NCBI RefSeq assembly: GCF_009498525.1
Contig: NZ_QSNT01000001.1
Span: 124,001-188,000 of the forward strand
Direction: 5' to 3'
DNA: 64,000 nt
DNA from: Rhizobium sp. ICMP 5592
GTDB taxonomy: Bacteria; Pseudomonadota; Alphaproteobacteria; Rhizobiales; Rhizobiaceae
The notes under the pieces were generated by a model. That model was not told the origin of the DNA. It searched no databases and saw only the letters and a list, made by a program, of their open reading frames with translations. Of this stretch, positions 8,331-17,804 are shown one piece after another. A program made the translations under genes and the position numbers. Position 1 is the stretch's first letter; each line of letters opens with the position of its first letter.

Positions 8331-9563
8331 TCAGTCCACAAAAGACTGCGCGGCATGCTCCAGCGCATCAGCCCATTGTTGAAGCGCGTCGTCATCATGC
8401 CTTGAAGACAGATAATGACGGCCGTAGGTGCTGTACATCGACATGACGCCGTTGCGCCTCAGCTCCATGTGAAGCTTGGCGGTGAAGTCGGCGTCGGCTC
8501 TTTGAACCGCCTCGCGATAGTTCGACGGAGCGTCTTTGCCGCGCCAGATGGTGAATACGGTGCCGTAGCCGCTCGTGCAGACATCCATGCCCACCCGCGC
8601 GAAGGCTTCGACGGCATGGCGCCGCAGACTCTCGCCGGCCGTATTGAGTGCGGTGTAATCGACCTCGTCAAGGACGCTCATTGCCGCCTTGACCGCGGCG
8701 CAGGCGACCGGGTTGCCGTTATATGTGCCCGCCCGGTTGACCCGCTGATCCTCGAATGCCGACATAAGCTCCGGTGTACCCAGCAGGGCTGCAACCGCAA
8801 CGCCGTTGCCGATCGCCTTACCGACGGTCGCGAGGTCCGGATTGACGCCCATGAGATGGCTGGCCAGGCCCGCATGGCGGCGGAACCCCATCAAAACCTC
8901 GTCCATGATCACCAGTGCCCCGTGACGCCGGGCAAGCGACGAGACGAATTGCAGATAGCCGGGGTCCACCAGAATGCATCCCGCATTCGCCATCATCGGC
9001 TCCAGCACGATCGCGGCGATGTCGTCGCATTCCTGGAACAGCAGCTCTGCATCTTGGCAGTCATTGAAGCGCAGGAGCAGGGTGTCGCCTTTCGAAGGCC
9101 GATTGTTCATCGACATCGTCGCTTCGGACGAACCCGCATTGCCGAACGCCACCTCATCGAACCAGCCGTCATAGCCGGCCGCCATCTTGACGATCTTCTG
9201 GCGACCGGTCAGCGCCCGCGCCGTGCGGCATGCCAGATGCACGGCCTCGCTCCCCGAATTCAGGAACACCACCTTGGTGAGGTCCTGCGTATGCGCGGCG
9301 AGGCTGGCGGCGGCCTCTTCCTCAAGCGCATGGGCATAGGCCGGCATCGAGCCTTTTTCCAATGCCTTGCGAATGGCATCCGTCACGACCGGATCGGTGT
9401 GCCCGAGGAACGTGGCCCCGAAACCGAGCGCGGTATCGACATATCTTCTGCCAAGATCGTCCCAGACATAGGGGCCTTGGGCATTGGCAACGAGGAACCG
9501 CCTGCCGTCGAGATCGGGCACGGCTCTGCCGCCGCTGGATATCCCGCAAACCAGGTGTTGCAT
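8331..9563 (-). CDS. Class III aminotransferase (glutamate-1-semialdehyde aminomutase-like)
   Basis: 410 residues of fold-type I PLP enzyme. Motifs in order: VFLNSGSEAVHLACRTARAL for phosphate binding, IVLEPMM, LVIMDEVLMGFRRH with the PLP-ring Asp221, and DLATVGKAIGNGV with Schiff-base Lys249. Sequence style is closest to glutamate-1-semialdehyde 2,1-aminomutase and related transaminases, but the N-terminus (SSGGRAVPDLDGRRFLVANA) and the operon point to a catabolic transaminase rather than HemL. Only 3 bp separate it from the TRAP permease gene, so the two are translationally close. The substrate is likely an amine or amino-sugar acid brought in by the TRAP system. Confidence 0.85.
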   Translation of the reverse strand: MQHLVCGISSGGRAVPDLDGRRFLVANAQGPYVWDDLGRRYVDTALGFGATFLGHTDPVVTDAIRKALEKGSMPAYAHALEEEAAASLAAHTQDLTKVVFLNSGSEAVHLACRTARALTGRQKIVKMAAGYDGWFDEVAFGNAGSSEATMSMNNRPSKGDTLLLRFNDCQDAELLFQECDDIAAIVLEPMMANAGCILVDPGYLQFVSSLARRHGALVIMDEVLMGFRRHAGLASHLMGVNPDLATVGKAIGNGVAVAALLGTPELMSAFEDQRVNRAGTYNGNPVACAAVKAAMSVLDEVDYTALNTAGESLRRHAVEAFARVGMDVCTSGYGTVFTIWRGKDAPSNYREAVQRADADFTAKLHMELRRNGVMSMYSTYGRHYLSSRHDDDALQQWADALEHAAQSFVD

Positions 9564-9566
9564 TAT

Positions 9567-10853
9567 TCAAACTCCAAACAGATGGGGAAGCCACTCGGTC
9601 AGTGACGGGAAGGCGACGAGGGCTGCGACGCAGACGACGCTGGCGATCCAGTAGGGAACGAGCCACACCGAGACAGACCACATGTCGATCTTTGCAACAT
9701 TGCAGACCACGAAGATGTTGGTGCCGATCGGCGGCGTGAACAGCCCGATCCCCAAGGTCATCGTGAACACGATCCCGGTCTGATAGGGCGTAAGCCCGGC
9801 GGCAAGCGCGATCGGAACTAGGATCGGCGCGAGGATGATGAGGGCAGGCCCCAGATCCAGCCAGAAGCCGACCACCTTCAACAGAACCAGAACCAGTATG
9901 ATGGTGACGAGCGGTGTCGTATGCAGGCCCGTAATCCAGGCGGCGGCATTTGCCGGAACCTGTTCGACGGTCAGGATCCATCCGAACGGCGTTGCGAGCG
10001 CCATGATCATCATGATCACACCGGTTGTCGCCACCGCCGCGGAGGCGGCGGAATAAAGCGAACGCAGCGGCAGCTCGCGATAGACCAGAATGCCGACGAG
10101 GAAGGAATAGACGACAGCCAGCGCCGACGCTTCCGTTGCCGTGGCAATGCCACCGATGATCGATCCGAGAACGAGCGCGGGCATCAGGAGCGCGGGCAGG
10201 GCTCCGAGAGCATCCTTTCCGATCTCGCTCCAGCTGGCCGGCGTCTCGTTGCGCGGGAAGTTGTGACGCCGTGCCACGACATAGGAGGTGATCATGAAAG
10301 TCGCGGCAATGAAAAGGCCGGGGATCAATGCGGCGACGAGCAGGCCGCCGATCGACGTACCTGTCAGCACGCCGTAGAGGATCAGGATGACGCTCTGCGG
10401 CCCGATGATGCCGAGGGTTCCCGACGCGGCCGTGACCGCAGCCGCAAATGCCTTGGGATAGCCACGCTCCGCCATCGCCGGGATCATGATCGATCCGACC
10501 GCGCCAGTATCGGCAGTGGCGGATCCGCTGATCCCACCGTAGACCAGAGCCGTGGCGACATTGACCAATCCGAGACCGCCGGTGATACGACCGAAGACGT
10601 GTTCGGCGACCCGCATGATGCGGGCGGTCAGGCCACCGCGGTTCATCAGTTCGCCGGCAAACAGGAAGAGCGGAATGGCCGCCAGTGTGATGGCGTCGGC
10701 ACCGCGCACGGTCTGCTGCGCAAACCAGGCAAAGGGCAGGCCGAGATGACCGACATAGATCGTCAGAAGACTGGCGACACCCATGCACCAGGCGATCGGC
10801 ACGCCAATCAGGAGAAGAAACGAAAAGCTGAGAATGAGAACCGCGATGGTCAT
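9567..10853 (-). CDS. TRAP transporter large membrane subunit (DctM family)
   Basis: 428 residues with about 12 hydrophobic segments and DctM hallmarks such as IPLFLFAGELMNRGGLTARI near residue 60 and the glycine-rich stretch GSATADTGAVGSIMIPAM. It forms the ion-coupled channel of a tripartite ATP-independent periplasmic transporter with the DctQ and DctP genes just upstream. Its ATG overlaps the DctQ stop (ATGA at 10850-10853). TRAP systems carry organic acids and similar carboxylated compounds; the ligand here is unknown. Confidence 0.95.
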   Translation of the reverse strand: MTIAVLILSFSFLLLIGVPIAWCMGVASLLTIYVGHLGLPFAWFAQQTVRGADAITLAAIPLFLFAGELMNRGGLTARIMRVAEHVFGRITGGLGLVNVATALVYGGISGSATADTGAVGSIMIPAMAERGYPKAFAAAVTAASGTLGIIGPQSVILILYGVLTGTSIGGLLVAALIPGLFIAATFMITSYVVARRHNFPRNETPASWSEIGKDALGALPALLMPALVLGSIIGGIATATEASALAVVYSFLVGILVYRELPLRSLYSAASAAVATTGVIMMIMALATPFGWILTVEQVPANAAAWITGLHTTPLVTIILVLVLLKVVGFWLDLGPALIILAPILVPIALAAGLTPYQTGIVFTMTLGIGLFTPPIGTNIFVVCNVAKIDMWSVSVWLVPYWIASVVCVAALVAFPSLTEWLPHLFGV

Positions 10854-11368
10854 AGCGCCCGCCCCTTTTCATGTTTGGAGACAAGCGGCTGGATGACTTT
10901 TGGAAGACGTGAAATCGCTATGCAGATCGCGGACAGTCCGAGGATTAGAACCGTCGCGGTTATCACGCCGGTTGGAAGGCGCAGCACCGAGGTCGGGACC
11001 ATCCAGGACCGCTGCCACACCGCCCAACCGCTGATGAGGAAGGCAATCCCCATCGCGAGCAGAACGAGAGCGGAAATCGTCTCGAGGACGGCCCGGAGCC
11101 GCAGCGGCGCGCTATGCTTCAAAGCCTCGAACGCGACATTCTCGCCACGGATCTCCGCATTGATGACGCCGATGAAGGTTATCCAGATAAAGGCGATGCC
11201 GGCGACCTCGAAGGACCACTCGACCCCACCGAACTCAAAAAAGCGTGCAATGACACCCAGAAGGGTCGAGCCGAACATGACGATGAAGGCGACTACGCCG
11301 ACGAATTCAAAAATGCGCTTCAGCCACCCTCGCCCATCGGGCGAGGGTTTCACAAGACCTTGGTTCAT
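10850..11368 (-). CDS. TRAP transporter small membrane subunit (DctQ family)
   Basis: 172 residues with four predicted membrane helices, including IFEFVGVVAFIVMFGSTLLG and the central WSFEVAGIAFIWITFIGVI, which is characteristic of DctQ. It is the small integral partner of the DctM protein encoded directly downstream with a 4-base overlap, and follows the DctP gene by 10 bp. Confidence 0.93.
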   Translation of the reverse strand: MNQGLVKPSPDGRGWLKRIFEFVGVVAFIVMFGSTLLGVIARFFEFGGVEWSFEVAGIAFIWITFIGVINAEIRGENVAFEALKHSAPLRLRAVLETISALVLLAMGIAFLISGWAVWQRSWMVPTSVLRLPTGVITATVLILGLSAICIAISRLPKVIQPLVSKHEKGRAL

Positions 11369-11378
11369 TGGGATTACC

Positions 11379-12374
11379 TCAGTTGGAAGCAGCGGCTTGT
11401 TTCACGGCGGAAACCAGATCGGCGCCCCATTCGGTCGAGAACTGCGCGTATACCGGCGCAACCAGCGCGACGAAGGGTGCCGTGTTGACGGTAGTCACCT
11501 TGACGCCCTTGTCCTCGAGCTTCTTCTGAGTATCGGCATATGTCTTCGACAATTCGCCCCGATACCAAACCACGGTGTCGACTGCCGACTTCTTGACCGC
11601 CGCCTGTTCCTCAGGGCTCAGGGACTCGAACTTGTCCTTGTTCATATACCACCAATTGGCAGTCCAGATGTAGTTCGATATCGAGAGGTTCTTGGCCACT
11701 TCATACCATTTGGAGTCGTAATAGTCGCGCATCTCAGGCTCGACGGCCGCCACCACATGCGACTGCAGGGCGGTGTAAACCTGGCCGAAGGGGATCGATT
11801 CCGCGAGAGCTCCGAGCTGCTTCATCGTTGCAAGGATCACCGGGTTGGGAGGTGTGCGGATCTTGACGCCAGCCAGATCGGCGGGCGTTTCGATCGCCTT
11901 GTTCGTCGCAAACTGGCGGAACCCAGAATCCAGAACGCCGAGCATCAGATAGCCGCGGTCTTCTCCAAGATGCTGGACCTTCTGGCCTTCGTCGCTGTCG
12001 AGAAACTTGTGCACATTGTCCGCGTCCTTGAAGAGGAACGGCAGCGACAGCACGTTGAGGCGCGGATCGATGGCATCCACCGCGCCGCCGAGGCCGATGT
12101 CGATTGCTCCTGCACCCACGCCATCGGCGATCGGGCCTTCATCGCCCAATTGTGCATTCGGAAATATCTGTACCTTGACCGAGCCCTTCGAGATCTCGCT
12201 CACTTCATCTGCGAATTTCTGGACGGCCTGATTGATGAGACTTTCAGGAGCGGAAGCGTGAGCAAGCCTCAGGATAGTTTCGGCATCCGCCGTGCTGGCC
12301 CAGAGGCTCGACAGACCAATAACGCCGCCGGCCATTATTGTGACAAAACGATTGCGTTCCATACGACGAAACAT
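11379..12374 (-). CDS. TRAP transporter substrate-binding protein (DctP family)
   Basis: 331 residues with a signal peptide (hydrophobic core IMAGGVIGLSSLWAS, cleavage after TADA). The body shows the DctP-family patterns VKVQIFPNAQLGDEGPIADG, LPFLFKDADNVHKFLDSDEG, and VKIRTPPNPVILATMKQLGA, which carries the conserved arginine that grips substrate carboxylates. It is first in the operon, with AAGGGGAATTC before the ATG, and divergent from a LysR gene. The ligand is probably a carboxylate. Confidence 0.94.
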   Translation of the reverse strand: MFRRMERNRFVTIMAGGVIGLSSLWASTADAETILRLAHASAPESLINQAVQKFADEVSEISKGSVKVQIFPNAQLGDEGPIADGVGAGAIDIGLGGAVDAIDPRLNVLSLPFLFKDADNVHKFLDSDEGQKVQHLGEDRGYLMLGVLDSGFRQFATNKAIETPADLAGVKIRTPPNPVILATMKQLGALAESIPFGQVYTALQSHVVAAVEPEMRDYYDSKWYEVAKNLSISNYIWTANWWYMNKDKFESLSPEEQAAVKKSAVDTVVWYRGELSKTYADTQKKLEDKGVKVTTVNTAPFVALVAPVYAQFSTEWGADLVSAVKQAAASN

Positions 12375-12608
12375 GAATTCCCCTTTACGTTCTTGTTGTG
12401 TTGACGCAGCATCAAGATAATCGGCGGAGCGGTGTTGAAAATGACAGATTTGTTATTCTCGCATAAGCGCCGCTGATACATGCCCGCAAGCTCAGGGCTC
12501 TCCGCATGTGGCAGGCATTGCTACCGCCGGCCTCGGATGGTTACTTGAACAGGATGGGGAAATAGATCTACGGCCTGGGATGAATGCCTGGCGACAGGAG
12601 TATGACAC

Positions 12609-13505
12609 ATGCGCAACCTCGATAGCGATGCTTTGGCCAGCTTTGTGGCTGTGGCCGAAACCGGAAGCTTTACGGCGGCGGCCGAGAGGCTGGGCCGAAC
12701 GCAGGCGGCCGTCAGCATGGCCATTGGCAAGTGGGAGGAGCGCCTTGATCTGCGTCTGTTCGACCGTGGCCATCGCCGCGTCACCCTCACGCCGATCGGG
12801 GAAAGGCTGTTGGGATATGCGCGCCGGATACGCGCGATTGAAGACGAGGCTTTGGCTACCCTGCTCGAGGGCCGGAACGAAAGCCGGGTGCGGCTCGGCA
12901 TGCCGGATGACTATCTGACGCTGTTCGGCACCGCGTTGATGCAGCGCTTCGTGCCGCAATATCCAAAGGTCAGTCTCGACCTCCAATATGATTTCTCCCA
13001 CCGTCTTGAATATATGGTCGAGAACCGCGAACTGGATATGGCTATCATCACGCAGAATGCCGTGGAGCCGAAGGGGGAGATCATTCGGCTGGAAAAGCAG
13101 GTCTGGTGTGCGGCGGCCGACCGCTATCCGGAACGCGAGAACTGCATTCAGCTCGCACTGTTTCCGGAAGGCTGCCGGGCACGGCCGCAGGTGCTATCAG
13201 CGCTGGATCGAGCAGACCGCCGGTGGCGGATCGTCTATTCGTCCTCCGACATCGCCGGCATTCAGCTGGCGGTTCATTCCGGAGACTTGCTGACGGTGCT
13301 TCCGGAGTCGGCAGTCCCGGCCAGTTGGCGAAAGCTCGGACCGGAAGACGGGATGCCGGAGCTTCCGACCTTGCGGCTGGCAATGGTTCTGCCGCAGCAG
13401 CCACGCCTGCCCGTAAGGCAGCTTGCGACATTCCTGCGTGCCGAATTTCAGCGCTCGCTCGTCGAACCCGACGACGACATCAATGCCGCAATGTTGACGG
13501 CGTGA
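12609..13505 (+). CDS. LysR family transcriptional regulator
   Basis: 298 residues. The N-terminal LysR helix-turn-helix is clear (ALASFVAVAETGSFTAAAER, then QAAVSMAIGKWEERLDLRLF), followed by the inducer-binding fold from about residue 90. AGGAG precedes the ATG by 8 bases. It is divergent from the TRAP/aminotransferase/aroQ operon, with about 230 bp between the starts, so it most likely controls that operon in response to its substrate or the aminotransferase product. Confidence 0.93.
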   Translation: MRNLDSDALASFVAVAETGSFTAAAERLGRTQAAVSMAIGKWEERLDLRLFDRGHRRVTLTPIGERLLGYARRIRAIEDEALATLLEGRNESRVRLGMPDDYLTLFGTALMQRFVPQYPKVSLDLQYDFSHRLEYMVENRELDMAIITQNAVEPKGEIIRLEKQVWCAAADRYPERENCIQLALFPEGCRARPQVLSALDRADRRWRIVYSSSDIAGIQLAVHSGDLLTVLPESAVPASWRKLGPEDGMPELPTLRLAMVLPQQPRLPVRQLATFLRAEFQRSLVEPDDDINAAMLTA

Positions 13506-13688
13506 CGAAGGTTGCGCTATCGGCGACCTGATCGCTTCGATCGACCAGGAGCAATCACCACCGGAAAGATCGGCATCGCGCCGAGATTGCTTGCCATCTT
13601 CGCCGTGGGTATCACATTATGAATATGAACGTGACCGGCCTTACCGGCCTGGCAAAATGAAAGTGAACGTCTGCGGCCCGCCTCATGA

Positions 13689-14741
13689 ATGTTCGGCCGC
13701 CAGACAGAGAAATGCGAGCAAGTGACGACCAACATCAGACATATCGCCAAGCTTGCAGGAACATCGGTCTCTTCGGTCTCGCGCGTGCTGAACAATAGCG
13801 GCTACACCTCGCCCGATCTCAGGGACAGGGTGGAGGCGGCGATTCGGACGCTGAAATACACGCCCAGCAAGGATGCGCGCATGCTGCGCGGCGCGCAGAG
13901 CCGGATGATCGGACTGATGCTGCCGTCGATCGATGTGCCCTTCTTCGGTATCCTGGCCCATGCCATCGAACAGGAACTGTTCCAGCGCGGCTATCAGACA
14001 CTGATCTGCAGCACGGCGGAAAACATGGACCACGAGGCGCGCTATATCTCCATGCTGCTCGCCCAGCGCGTCGATGGCGTCATCGTGGCGAGTGCCTTCA
14101 GCAGAGCCGAGCATTTCGAGGTGCTGCGGGACGCTCGAATTCCGATTATCGCCATCGACCGCGAACTGAGCGGCATCGCCGACGAAGCGGTCATGGCCGA
14201 TCATGAGGAAGGCGGGCGGCTGATGGCGCATCACCTGATCGATCTCGGCCACCGGTCGATCGCCATCGTTGGGGCACCGGCCCATAGCCAGCCTGTCCAG
14301 CTTCGCCTCCGGGGCATTTCGGCGGAAATGGCGAAAAATGGAATCATGCCCGCCGCCGTGACGATGGCCGAGGAACACAGCTTTGCCGCAACCTATCCGC
14401 TGGCGCGGGATCTGCTGGCCGCCCGGCCGGACGTCACGGCAATCATCGGCACGAGCGATATCTCAGCGATCGCGGCAATCCACGCAGTCCTGGATCGCGG
14501 CTTTTCCGTTCCAGGCGATTATTCGGTGATCGGTTTCGACGATCTGCCGGAGGCAGCCTATGTCTTTCCCCGGCTAACGACGGTCGCGCAGCCGATCCGC
14601 GATGTCGGGCTATGGGCGGCACAGCGGCTGGAAGCACTGATCGCGGAACATCAGACGAAGCACGAACCACGCCAGGCCAGCGTCGTGAAAGTGCCGGTCA
14701 CCTTGATCCAGCGCGACTCCACCGGTCCCGTCCGCAGCTAA
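13689..14741 (+). CDS. LacI family transcriptional regulator
   Basis: About 350 residues, with a LacI helix-turn-helix at about 15-45 (IRHIAKLAGTSVSSVSRVLN) and a periplasmic-binding-like sensor domain after it (IIGTSDISAIAAIHAVLDRG, YSVIGFDDLPEAAYVFPRLT). A GTG at 13722, giving VTTNIRHIAKLAG, is an equally plausible start. It faces the six-gene sugar operon tail to tail. LacI-style palindromes in front of that operon (20493-20506 and 20541-20568) are the likely targets, although the SorC regulator at 20689 is closer to them. Confidence 0.92.
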   Translation: MFGRQTEKCEQVTTNIRHIAKLAGTSVSSVSRVLNNSGYTSPDLRDRVEAAIRTLKYTPSKDARMLRGAQSRMIGLMLPSIDVPFFGILAHAIEQELFQRGYQTLICSTAENMDHEARYISMLLAQRVDGVIVASAFSRAEHFEVLRDARIPIIAIDRELSGIADEAVMADHEEGGRLMAHHLIDLGHRSIAIVGAPAHSQPVQLRLRGISAEMAKNGIMPAAVTMAEEHSFAATYPLARDLLAARPDVTAIIGTSDISAIAAIHAVLDRGFSVPGDYSVIGFDDLPEAAYVFPRLTTVAQPIRDVGLWAAQRLEALIAEHQTKHEPRQASVVKVPVTLIQRDSTGPVRS

Positions 14742-14771
14742 GGCGGAATAGGCCCATGGCATGGGCAGAAG

Positions 14772-15782
14772 CTAGGGTCGGACGATAACCTTGATTTCGC
14801 CCGGCAATGGCGCCCCGCCCACCACGCCCGCCACCTCTTCGAGCCCGATGGTCCTGGTCACCAGCATATCCAGCTCCAACACCCCGCTCGCGACCATGGC
14901 CGCGGCCCGCGAATGGGTGAACGGATTGAGATAGGCCGGCCTGATATCGACTTCGTTGACGAGCAGGTCGAACGGCAGGATGGGCACCTCGACGCCCGCG
15001 GGCGTCACGCCGAAAAGCACGAAGATACCGCCGCGTCGCGCCATTTGCAGGCCGGTCTGCAAGGTGTCGGGAACACCGGCGCACTCGATAACGACATCCG
15101 CGCCGCCGTGGGTGACATCTCGAACAGCGGCAACCGCATCCGAAGCCGTCGGGTCGAAGGCATGCGTCGCTCCAAGATGCAGCGCGGTCTGGCGTCTCGT
15201 GAGTTGCCGCGTGATCAGGATCACCTGGCTTGCGCCGGCCAAGCGCGCCAATTGCACCATGAGCAGGCCGATCACGCCGCCACCAAGGATAGCAACACTC
15301 TCGCCCGAACGAATCCCGGCCTTGTCGATGGCATGAAGGCAGCAGGCAAGCGGCTCGCAGAAAGCACCATGCACGGGATCAAGATCGGCGGGCAGCGTGA
15401 AGGCCTGCCGGTGCGGTACCGCCACATACTCGGCAAAGCCGCCGTCTCGCGTCACGCCGATCGCGGTCAGCCCCTCGCACAGGTTCGGCCGCCCGCGCGT
15501 GCAGGCATGGCAGCGGCCGCAGGCGATATTGGGGTCGACGGTGACAAGTTCTCCGCCGGCAAAGCCAGTGACATCATCGCCCACCTCCTCCACGATGCCA
15601 CTAAATTCATGGCCCATCGTCACCGGGATCGCCGTGGGATACTCCCCCTTGTACATGTGGCGATCGGAGCCGCAGATGCCGGCGGCGAGCACACGGACAA
15701 GCAGTTCGCCCGGTCGGGCAACCGGTTTCTCGATACTGCGCATGGTCATGGACCCGATCGCTTCCAGACGAACAGCTTTCAT
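14772..15782 (-). CDS. Zinc-dependent sorbitol/threonine-type dehydrogenase
   Basis: 336 residues of the medium-chain dehydrogenase family. Catalytic zinc ligands are Cys37 in AAGICGSDRHMYKGEYP and His58-Glu59 in TMGHEFSG. The structural zinc lobe has four cysteines (Cys88, 91, 94, 102 in ACGRCHACTRGRPNLC). The Rossmann motif GGGVIGLLMV follows. GAGGAGGGGAAGA before the ATG at 15782 decides the start. It is the last gene of a six-gene operon and probably oxidises a secondary hydroxyl of a sugar or polyol with NAD. The exact substrate is unknown. Confidence 0.9.
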   Translation of the reverse strand: MKAVRLEAIGSMTMRSIEKPVARPGELLVRVLAAGICGSDRHMYKGEYPTAIPVTMGHEFSGIVEEVGDDVTGFAGGELVTVDPNIACGRCHACTRGRPNLCEGLTAIGVTRDGGFAEYVAVPHRQAFTLPADLDPVHGAFCEPLACCLHAIDKAGIRSGESVAILGGGVIGLLMVQLARLAGASQVILITRQLTRRQTALHLGATHAFDPTASDAVAAVRDVTHGGADVVIECAGVPDTLQTGLQMARRGGIFVLFGVTPAGVEVPILPFDLLVNEVDIRPAYLNPFTHSRAAAMVASGVLELDMLVTRTIGLEEVAGVVGGAPLPGEIKVIVRP

Positions 15783-15824
15783 TCTTCCCCTCCTCCTCAC
15801 TGATGAACCGATATTGCGGAATGA

Positions 15825-16613
15825 TCAGCTCATGACGTTGCCGCCATCGACATTGTAGCACTGCGCGACGATATATGCCGCATCCGGCCCGGCCAGGAAG
15901 GCGGCCATGGCAGCCTGCTCCTCGGCCGCGCCAAATCGTCCGGCCGGAACAGCAGCGGCCACACGGCGCTTCACCTCGCCCGGCTGCAAACCTTCCCGGC
16001 TGCCAAGCTTCGCATCGACGATGTTCCACATCGGCGTGTCGACCACACCGGGAGCGATGGCGTTCACGTTGATCCCGTAGCGGATCAGTTCCAGAGCGCA
16101 GCTTTGGGTGATGCTGATGACGGCCGCCTTGGAAGCACAATAGGCCACGGCCGGCCCCTCACCGCGGCGGCCAGCCTGAGACGAGAAGTTGATGATACGC
16201 CCGCCCTGGCCGCGCTCCACCATATGCCGGGCAACCGCCTGCGTCATGAAGATCACCCCCGCGACATTAACCTCGAAGACCTTGGCGGTGCGCTCGCGCG
16301 ATATTTCCAGAATGGATTGGACCTCGTAAATACCGGCTGCGTTGACCAGGATATCGATCTGGCCGGCGGCCTTTATCGAGAAGTCCACGGCGGCGTCGAT
16401 GCTGTCCTGGCTGGTGACGTCGAGCGCCACGCCCCAGGCAACGGGTCCGATCGCCTCCGCGACCCCTCGGCATCGTTCGCCATCCAGATCCGCCACGATC
16501 ACTTTGGCGCCTTCGGCTGCGAAGCGTTCGCAGACTGCCTTGCCGATACCGCTGGCGCCTCCCGTAACCAATGCCACCTTTCCGGACAGCCGAGATGTTT
16601 GCACAGAGGTCAT
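15825..16613 (-). CDS. Short-chain dehydrogenase/reductase
   Basis: 262 residues of the classical SDR type. The nucleotide motif is VALVTGGASGIGKAV, the structural motif VNAAGIYE, the catalytic serine region IINFSSQAGRR, and the active-site pair AYCASKAAV. The C-terminus ends with the usual CYNVDGGNVMS. The start ATG at 16613 is preceded by GGGGAG at 8 bases; a GTG three codons upstream is less likely. It probably acts with the adjacent zinc dehydrogenase on the same carbohydrate series. Confidence 0.9.
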   Translation of the reverse strand: MTSVQTSRLSGKVALVTGGASGIGKAVCERFAAEGAKVIVADLDGERCRGVAEAIGPVAWGVALDVTSQDSIDAAVDFSIKAAGQIDILVNAAGIYEVQSILEISRERTAKVFEVNVAGVIFMTQAVARHMVERGQGGRIINFSSQAGRRGEGPAVAYCASKAAVISITQSCALELIRYGINVNAIAPGVVDTPMWNIVDAKLGSREGLQPGEVKRRVAAAVPAGRFGAAEEQAAMAAFLAGPDAAYIVAQCYNVDGGNVMS

Positions 16614-16745
16614 GGCGTCCACTCCCCGACTACGGTGTCTTCAGGGGTGGCCGATGCCACCGCTATCCTGCATGGTTTCATGTCTGCTCCTCCATTTGCT
16701 GGGATCGTGACTGGAACCGCCTTCTCCCAAGGCGGCCCCGATGGG

Positions 16746-17804
16746 CTAACCGGATAGCGGAGTCGGCTCCTTCGTATCTGCCAGAAGGACCGCCATGTCG
16801 GGGATACCGTCGGTGGCTGTTGCACCGCCCAGGCAATAGGCGGCCGCACTATGAGCGACGGCGCATATCAGCTCGACAGGCCAGTTCTCGTGCAGGCCGT
16901 AGAGCACGGCGGCACAAAAGGCATCGCCGGCACCGACCGTGCTGACGATATCGCTCGGGTCGACGGGCCGCGAGCGTATGACGACGGGCAAAGCGCCGGG
17001 CGCAAACCAGAAGCAGATCTCCGGGGCATGGATGACCGCGCCTTTGGCGACACCCGCCGCAAGCAGACGCTCGCCTGCTGTCAAAAGCTCCGCCTCGATC
17101 AGGTCTCCCTTTGCATCCCGCACGGTAACGCCCGTCGCACGGCCCGCTTCCATCTCATTGATAACAAGGAAATCGCAGAAGGGCAGAGCGGCGCCGACCT
17201 TGGCTGCGTACTCCGGATCTTCGCTCGATACGAAATCCACGCAGGTCGTCAGACCCGCGCCCTGCGCGGTCTCCAGCAGGCGCGACGCTCCCGAACGGCC
17301 ATTCTCATCAAGTCGGTCGAGTCCGGGCAACAGCATCAGATAGCCGAGATAGAAGAGCCTATAGCCGGCCTTGGCAAAAGTCGTAGGCGAGACGAGTGCA
17401 TCCGTAACCGCATCATTGGCGCCGCCATGATAAAAGAAAGTGCGGTTCTGGCCCGGCACGTTCATGACATGGGTATGCGCCGTCGCGTGATCGGCAAGCA
17501 CGGTCAACCCATCGACATCGATACCGGCAGCGACCAGGCGCGACTTGACGATCTCCCCGTCAATATCCGCGCCGATGCATCCCGCTGCCGCCAGCTTTCC
17601 GGGAAAGCCGAGCGAGGCAAGGTCGGTGACGACATTGGCGGCACCGCCGCCCACGCCCAGATCCTGATGCAGGATATGGGCGAGATTACCCTGTTCGGGC
17701 CAGTAAGACAGGGTGTGGACGCGGTCGACGATGAAATTCCCCGCGCAAACGATACCGCCCGTCTTCTGCTTTTCGCTGCCGCGACCCTCCTCCCCGGTCC
17801 GCAT
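16746..17804 (-). CDS. PfkB family carbohydrate kinase
   Basis: 352 residues of the ribokinase/PfkB fold. Motif 1 is GVGGGAANVVTDLASLGFPG and motif 2, with the anion hole and catalytic base, is VSTVGAGDAFCAAVLYG. The start ATG overlaps the stop of the upstream isomerase gene by one base (TGATG), so translation is probably coupled. In this context it likely phosphorylates the ketose made by the isomerase, giving the substrate of the class I aldolase in the same operon. Sugar identity is not visible. Confidence 0.9.
   Translation of the reverse strand: MRTGEEGRGSEKQKTGGIVCAGNFIVDRVHTLSYWPEQGNLAHILHQDLGVGGGAANVVTDLASLGFPGKLAAAGCIGADIDGEIVKSRLVAAGIDVDGLTVLADHATAHTHVMNVPGQNRTFFYHGGANDAVTDALVSPTTFAKAGYRLFYLGYLMLLPGLDRLDENGRSGASRLLETAQGAGLTTCVDFVSSEDPEYAAKVGAALPFCDFLVINEMEAGRATGVTVRDAKGDLIEAELLTAGERLLAAGVAKGAVIHAPEICFWFAPGALPVVIRSRPVDPSDIVSTVGAGDAFCAAVLYGLHENWPVELICAVAHSAAAYCLGGATATDGIPDMAVLLADTKEPTPLSG

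Noticed and set aside
9921..12404. An 827-codon open frame on the plus strand opposite the TRAP genes
   Set aside because: It is a GC-driven shadow: the minus strand here encodes three well-conserved TRAP subunits with correct starts, overlaps and motifs, while the plus frame shows no family resemblance.
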